Shown here: piece after piece, positions 20,094-25,982 of the stretch
How the letters are laid out: the number at the start of each line of letters is the position of its first letter
Numbering within the stretch: position 1 is the stretch's first letter
Assembly: GCA_051453625.1 (NCBI GenBank)
Contig: JBOZIK010000001.1
Span: 277,854,490-277,880,471, forward strand
Length of the DNA stretch: 25,982 nt
From: Welwitschia mirabilis
Lineage: Eukaryota; Gnetophyta; Gnetopsida; Welwitschiales
Reading direction: 5' to 3'
Translations under genes and position numbers: made by a program
Notes under the pieces: model-generated
The model's database searches: none
What the model was told of the DNA's origin: nothing
Seen by the model: the letters and a program-made list of their open reading frames with translations, nothing else

Positions 20094-20847
20094 GTTAAAT
20101 TTTCCTTTTCTACTATCCTACTTAGTGTTTCATGTTTTCTTTAATTTTACTATTTTATGATTTAGCTCTTGATCATTAGGTTATAACTCTACCTATTAGA
20201 TCTTAAAAATGCCTCTCGTATAACATTGATAAAACATGTTGTCATATCTTTTGAAATTAAAATGCTATAACAACTAGTGATAGTTTCTTTCTAGAAGTTT
20301 TGGATTGTATTATATTTTTTTGAATTTGATATTTTTGGCATTAATAGAGTTTCATATTTTAATCATAAAAATTAAAATTCTTTGAAATAGTAGCTCCTCT
20401 TATTTAAATTAGAGAAATTAAGGAGCATGCTTTTTTCCCTAAGTAGTCTTTAGAGATTTGTTTTTCTTACAAATAACATTTTTCTTAATTTTTAAACTAT
20501 ACCTTCTTTTTATATCATCTTTACATAAGCATTGAGGATGATAGAAGAATAAATATGTGATGTGGCATAGTTATATTAAGAATGAAATCCCATCCACCTA
20601 CTTATTTATTAGTCATGTAGCTTGATTTATCTTTTCCTTTCTTACTTTAAAAAAATGAATAAATAAAATCTTTAAAGAAAATTAGAGAGATAAACTTAGA
20701 ATATTCTATCATAGTTAATGCTATAATTTAAGTAAATCCAAAGAAGTATGTTATCTATGATGCTTTTTAAATAGAATTTTTAAATCAATAGCATGAATTT
20801 TTAATCCTTATTAGGATACCTACATATCAACAAGGTAATTAGTATAA
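20094..20847. other. AT-rich stretch, nothing recognised
   Basis: No open frame, RNA or repeat stands out on either strand. Confidence 0.4.
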
Positions 20848-20999
20848 GATTTAAAGATCCATCAAGCATAGATTAGATCCATGTCTAAGAGACCAAAGGC
20901 ATTATAAAAATCATGCATGATTTTCTTTCAAAATAGCTTAATTATTTCATTATAGCTCTTGGTAATTTTTACATTCCTTAATCCAAAATATGAGTGATG
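20848..20999 (+). repeat. Dispersed 150-bp repeat, copy 1
   Basis: Matches 24050-24200 in the same orientation. Both contain GATTTAAAGATC, ATCAAGCATAGAT, GATTTTCTTT, AAAATAGCTT, ATTATTTCATTATAG and ACATTCCTTAATCCAAAAT in order. The flanks differ. The element type is unknown. Confidence 0.85.
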
Positions 21000-21474
21000 A
21001 ATATGTCCATAAATCTTGAATTTACATTCTAAGATTAGTGGATCTAATAACAAACACATACATAACTAAGCTAAATAAGAACTAAAATCTAACAAACCAC
21101 TCCTTAATGTTAAATTATTAAATATTTGATGAATTTAACATTATAATTATAGGAATATATCTCCAACATAGCATTAAAGCACACAACTAAAGCGCTAACT
21201 TAAAAAAGCACCAAGCTTTAAATTAATGACAAAAGCATAAAGTTACTAAAATGTACAACTTCAAGGAAGATTTCCTTTGATTGATCTTCTTGAATGAATT
21301 TGCACCCTTCATTGTATGCAACTTTAAATAATACATCCTCTAAGTGGTTTTTTCAAGAAATTTGCGTAACTTGCTTAAAAATTGAATACTGCAAGACCAA
21401 GAAAACTAATCCTAATTACAAAAGAAATCTGTGAAAGCCATTCATGCTTTAAAGAAGCCACCACACACAGTACC
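21000..21474. other. AT-rich stretch, nothing recognised
   Basis: No gene, RNA or repeat was recognised on either strand. Confidence 0.4.
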
Positions 21475-21588
21475 GACTAACCATTACAAAGTGGACTAAT
21501 CATGACAAGATGAACTAATCACGATAATATGGACTAACCATGACAATATGGTTTAACCATGATAATGTGGACTAAGCATAACAAGGAA
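21475..21588 (+). repeat. 19-bp minisatellite, six units
   Basis: Units start at 21475, 21494, 21513, 21532, 21551 and 21570. The consensus is GACTAACCATGACAATATG with one to seven changes per unit; the last unit is slightly short. Spacing is exactly 19 bases throughout. Confidence 0.93.
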
Positions 21589-21826
21589 CCAAGCCAAATA
21601 AATAGAACACACCTATAATTATAGATGGGACAAAATATATAAAGGAAACTAAACCAAGAAATTTTCCTATGAAAAAAACATTACAAGAAGTATTTCATAC
21701 TACTTTTTATAGTATTAGGTTACATGAAATTCCATAACACACAATTGATTAGGACAAGCCCCAAACTTGGCTTTCACTAATCAACCATCCATCTTGTTGA
21801 GTAAAGCAATGTAGGGAGTCGTAAAT

Positions 21827-21965
21827 TTAACCTTATTAGATAAAAGTCTTAAACATAATTTTTGGCATTTATGTGCATAAATAGGCCCACTTAATCTAAT
21901 GATCTTTTTAGACAATGTCACATGGCTTAGTAACACAATGTCAAATCAAACTTACATATGCATTT
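21827..21965 (+). repeat. Left-edge copy of a duplicated segment flanking gap 2
   Basis: 139 bases ending exactly at the gap and matching 22552-22687, which begins exactly after the gap. Six substitutions and one 3-base length difference separate the two. Confidence 0.95.
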
Positions 21966-22551
21966 NNNNNNNNNNNNNNNNNNNNNNNNNNNNNNNNNNN
22001 NNNNNNNNNNNNNNNNNNNNNNNNNNNNNNNNNNNNNNNNNNNNNNNNNNNNNNNNNNNNNNNNNNNNNNNNNNNNNNNNNNNNNNNNNNNNNNNNNNNN
22101 NNNNNNNNNNNNNNNNNNNNNNNNNNNNNNNNNNNNNNNNNNNNNNNNNNNNNNNNNNNNNNNNNNNNNNNNNNNNNNNNNNNNNNNNNNNNNNNNNNNN
22201 NNNNNNNNNNNNNNNNNNNNNNNNNNNNNNNNNNNNNNNNNNNNNNNNNNNNNNNNNNNNNNNNNNNNNNNNNNNNNNNNNNNNNNNNNNNNNNNNNNNN
22301 NNNNNNNNNNNNNNNNNNNNNNNNNNNNNNNNNNNNNNNNNNNNNNNNNNNNNNNNNNNNNNNNNNNNNNNNNNNNNNNNNNNNNNNNNNNNNNNNNNNN
22401 NNNNNNNNNNNNNNNNNNNNNNNNNNNNNNNNNNNNNNNNNNNNNNNNNNNNNNNNNNNNNNNNNNNNNNNNNNNNNNNNNNNNNNNNNNNNNNNNNNNN
22501 NNNNNNNNNNNNNNNNNNNNNNNNNNNNNNNNNNNNNNNNNNNNNNNNNNN
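21966..22551. other. Assembly gap (N)
   Basis: A run of 586 N. Open frames drawn across it are meaningless. Confidence 0.99.
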
Positions 22552-22687
22552 TTAACCTTATCAGATAAAAGTCTTAAACATAATTTTTGGCAATGTGCAT
22601 AAACAGGCCCACTTAATTTAATGATCTTTTTAGACAATGTCACATGACTTAGTAACACAATGTAAAATTAAACTTACATATGCATTT
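22552..22687 (+). repeat. Right-edge copy of a duplicated segment flanking gap 2
   Basis: 136 bases beginning at the first base after the gap; see 21827-21965. Four of the six differences are C/T changes. Confidence 0.95.
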
Positions 22688-23533
22688 AAATATTTTAGAC
22701 AATAGGGTTAAAGATGCACATATTAATGGTCTTTCATTTCCATAACCAATGGCATTGTTTTCTTTAAACTACCATCCAACACTTTAATCTCAGCTATTAT
22801 GTGTTATTGAATACACTTAAAGAACAGTGACCATATTGTTATAAGAATTGTATAGTCTAGCATCGTGATAGTTTACAAGAGTGTCCTTATAAAACCCTTC
22901 TTGTTTTAAAAATTCCATTCATTTCATATTTAATGTCATAAATCATCAAAGGGTTTATGCATGTACTACTATTTCTAAGTAATGGCATCTATGAAGACAC
23001 TAAAATAATGAAAACCAGAACCTGTCGCATCTATAATAGTGCTTTTTAAATAATTATTGATGCTCTCAATCTATTTGTTTATTCTTCATTTACCACTACC
23101 CATCCTCTCAAGAATGCCCTAGTACTATTAACAAACTAGTCAGTTATTAATGAAAATGCTAGTATCAGAATAAGACTTTAATTTCTTTTGTAAATACTTT
23201 GGTGAATATTTGTAGGTAAGTTAGAGGCAATTTTTTCTTTCTGTTAGGTATTTTTAAATTTCTTTTACTTTTACTTAATATCTTATTTTGGTTTATGCAT
23301 GTCATTGTGATTACTTCTTTTGGTATCATTAACAATAAGAGGCAAGTACAAAGGCTTATTGAGTATTGTTACAATGGTGATTCGATCAAATAGATGATAT
23401 GATACTCACGAATATGATATGTGGCATTGATATGATTCTTCTTTCAACATCATTGGCAATGATTTTTAAATAAAATAAATAAGTCCTTCTCATTCTTTAA
23501 AAAAATCTAAAAATCCTAACTTCAAAGGTGGCT
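22688..23533. other. AT-rich stretch, nothing recognised
   Basis: No gene, RNA or repeat was recognised. Confidence 0.4.
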
Positions 23534-23941
23534 ATGACACCTTGACCACCAATACCAACACCTATAGAAATGACTATCATAACACCATCTTTCCTAGATG
23601 ATCTCTCACCCTTGATGTAAAGTAAATTCAAATTTGACATGGATCTTTGTTTTGATAATGCTAATGGAGTGATGGCTTATTTTGCTATTTTTCAAGTGAG
23701 CACTCATAGTGAAAAGAGGTTGATTAATTCTATTATGTTTTCTTTAAATCATCGCCATCAAGTCCTCTATGACTTATCTTCAGAATAAAAGGAATTGATG
23801 AGAAAGATAGTTTTGCAATGGCCTTTCCTTTAAACAATAAATTTATAAGTTAATAGTATTAATCAAAATCATGGCATAATGCTTTTAGATTTGAACTTTG
23901 AAAGGGAAGCATCTCGAATACCTTTTTGTAGCAAACAATAA
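23534..23941 (+). pseudogene. Possible decayed reading frame, unrecognised
   Basis: From ATG at 23534 one frame runs 136 codons to TAA at 23939 with five internal stops, fewer than expected for such AT-rich sequence. Between the stops the translation has balanced, protein-like composition, for example KFKFDMDLCFDNANGVMAYF and INSIMFSLNHRHQVLYDL. Four internal stops are TAA and sit where CAA (glutamine) is plausible, as in the transposon pseudogenes here. I do not recognise the family; a retroelement gag-like protein is one guess. It could still be chance. Confidence 0.3.
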
Positions 23942-24049
23942 AGTTTTAAAGATTCCACCATAGAACCTATGTACAAATGATTGTTTTTTGCAATTTTTCA
24001 TGGAATAAAGATTTTTACCTCCTATGTTTTACTTTGATATTATTTATAG

Positions 24050-24200
24050 GATTTAAAGATCTATCAAGCATAGATCAGACCCATGTTTAAGAGGCCAAAG
24101 ACATCCCAAGACACATTATGATTTTCTTTTAAAATAGCTTGATTATTTCATTATAGATCTTTGTAATTTGTACATTCCTTAATCCAAAATATTAGTGATG
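24050..24200 (+). repeat. Dispersed 150-bp repeat, copy 2
   Basis: Same-orientation match to 20848-20999, about 3.2 kb away. There is a short insertion relative to copy 1 in the middle and scattered substitutions, many of them transitions. Confidence 0.85.
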
Positions 24201-24599
24201 TCAATCCACATTTTTACTAATTTTAAAAAGTTACAAAGAATAAGCTAAATGAAATATTTACAAAGATTTAATTATTTTGAAATCTCTAACTGATCTAAAT
24301 ATTACTTTTTTTTTGAGATGCTATTATATTAAATTATTTCATAAGTTACTTTTATCTTGATTAAAAAAATTACTTATATTTTTCAAGAATGTTCTTGCAG
24401 TGGTGATGATTTCATTTATTTTTATCTTATTGCACTTTCCTAAAATCTATGCATTTGAATGTAAATTATGAAGGCTTGTTATTTATTTTTCCTTATTATT
24501 ATGATTAAATTTAAAGCATTATTTTTATTTTATTAAAAGCACCTAGTGGCCAAGCAAGCCTTTATAAGATGTTATGAAACTTCCTCTTACCATTGGCTC
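24201..24599. other. AT-rich stretch, nothing recognised
   Basis: No gene, RNA or repeat was recognised. Confidence 0.4.
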
Positions 24600-25650
24600 A
24601 TGATCTGGCCTTTTATATTCTTAAGTTTTATCATCTTACCCATGTTATCTCACTTTAAATAGAGTTCTTCCTCCTCCTAATCTAGTTTAGGTTTTGAAAC
24701 AATCTTGTCTTGAAATCTTGTAGCTTAGGAGGTCTAGGAGTTTTAGAACTTAGGATATCTTTAAAGAGCTTATACACATACTGGTATGATTCTATACTTT
24801 TGTATTTCCTTGATGGTCCTTTCTTATACATTTTATTATTGAATGTTAAATCATGCATTACTTGAATAAGATAAACTCTATGTTGATATAGGTCTCATCT
24901 CCATTTACCATTTTTCTTGATATCTTGATGTTATCTTTCTTCGTATGAGATGATAATTCGTGATTAATCCTCATTGTATTCACCTTACTATTATGCTGTT
25001 GAAATCTATGGTTTGAGATGATATGTTGTGGTCAAACTTATTTTGGTTACTTAACATCATTTTATTTGAACTTATGGTTATGGCTTTACACAGATCATCA
25101 AATGAGGCAATGGGCTTCATAGATCACTTAATGAGGCAATGAAGTGGGAATTCCATGGATCGCTAAATGAGGTAGTGGGGATATTATATTTACTATAGAT
25201 CACCAAATGAGATAGTGGGATTTACAGATCACCAAACAAGGCACTAAAGTTAATGATAAATGAGATTATAGATATATCTTTATGAGAACCACAAATCACC
25301 AAATGAGGCAGTGGGATTCACAGTTACTAAATGAGGTAGTGAAGTTAAATATTAGATGAGAATCCGAAATCACTAAATAAGGCAGTGGGCTTTACAGATC
25401 ATTGAACAAGACAGTGAAGTTATTGAGATATTTTTATATATTTAATATTCTTGTTCATAACCATAAGGACAATGCCTATTTTATACCTTAATTATCTTGA
25501 AGTCTTGAATTGTCTTTCCTATCTTAACTCTTTAAGATTCTTGCCAAATTACACACTCTTGCATGGACAATACTGAGGGCTATGAGATTTTCACATTTCT
25601 CATCTCATACCTTGGTGTGATAGGTGAACATTCTAGAGGAAATTCTAAAG
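24600..25650 (+). repeat. LTR-like region with internal tandem array
   Basis: GTATGATTCTATACTTTTGT at 24784 and the bases after it match 13008-13041 at 27 of 34 positions. A TATA-like TTTAAATAGA followed by a pyrimidine patch lies about 130 bases upstream (24653), a layout similar to the region at 12780-13620. No pol remnant adjoins it and no ends were found, so it may be a solo LTR or an LTR fragment. Confidence 0.35.
25091..25422 (+). repeat. Minisatellite of about 29-bp units with a two-unit higher order
   Basis: Nine units share the core AGATCACCAAATGAGGCAGT. Units ending in GTGGG(A/C)TT(T/C)A tend to alternate with units ending in (G)AAGTTA, so the working period is close to two units. 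Short unrelated spacers interrupt the array at about 25175-25195 and 25250-25290. Confidence 0.85.
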
Positions 25651-25982
25651 TGAGCATATGGATGTGAAGGATCTTTGATCTAGTGTTTATGAAAAATCTT
25701 GCTAAATAATTGAGATTCTTATTTTTCACAATAATTGAAGTTAAATGCTTGAGTTTCATGAGTATTTAATATGTTTTTTTGTTATGATGTAAGATAAAAT
25801 CCATTTACTTTTATGAGTTATTTGTAAAATTATGAAGTTTTACCTGAAGACTCATATTGCACTAAATGTTAAATGTCTTTTCTAAAATTTTTGCAATAAA
25901 ATATGTTGACATGAGATCATATTTTCAATTACTATTTGATGGAATTATATGAAAATATTGAATCTTTAGTCATGAATTTATT
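25651..25982. other. AT-rich stretch, nothing recognised
   Basis: No reading frame or repeat was recognised up to the window end. Confidence 0.4.

Noticed and set aside
21475-21588. CRISPR-like array
   Set aside because: Units are directly adjacent with no spacers, so it is a minisatellite; the genome is also eukaryotic.
21899-22658. Four open frames of 214-243 codons
   Set aside because: They exist only because the N run has no stops.

Overview
The window reads as nuclear DNA from a plant with a large, repeat-rich genome. It is very AT-rich, has two runs of N joining scaffold pieces, and holds decayed plant-type Ty3/gypsy retrotransposons and non-LTR retrotransposons. I found no intact protein-coding gene, no tRNA or rRNA, no CRISPR array and no bacterial-style operon. 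The species cannot be fixed. The unusual LINE type and the general look would fit a gymnosperm or another non-model plant, but that is inference.

Layout. (1) Positions 1-5099, minus strand: copy A, a gypsy element of the Tat/Athila kind. Reading leftward it has a 5' LTR (5099-4046), a decayed tRNA-Asp primer-binding site, a leader, gag with a zinc knuckle, protease, and then directly a 3' untranslated region, with reverse transcriptase, RNase H and integrase missing. (2) Positions 5272-10366, plus strand: copy B of the same family, truncated at its 5' side. It has an RNase H tail, integrase, a long 3' untranslated region containing the first N gap and a GA microsatellite, a polypurine tract and a 3' LTR (9132-10366). 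The LTRs of A and B are homologous and inverted relative to each other. (3) Positions 10367-12360, plus: a different gypsy element of chromovirus type (end of RT, RNase H, integrase, chromodomain-like tail), followed by an LTR-like stretch to about 13620. (4) Positions 14470-15120: a CpG-containing, GC-richer island unlike everything around it. It has promoter-like motifs, a telo-box and a short possible first exon, and is the best candidate for the edge of a real host gene. (5) Positions 15830-20093, plus: two decayed LINE copies in tandem. (6) Positions 20848-25982: mostly unrecognised AT-rich sequence with a 19-bp minisatellite, a 150-bp dispersed repeat pair, a second gap whose two edges duplicate each other, a possible decayed reading frame at 23534-23941, and an LTR-like region with an array of about 29-bp units.

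All coding remnants are broken by stops and frameshifts. Many stops sit where the family has glutamine or arginine, as expected from C-to-T decay of methylated transposons. The parts do not work together as a pathway. The window is a nested and rearranged transposon landscape, and I did not find a new functional system in it.
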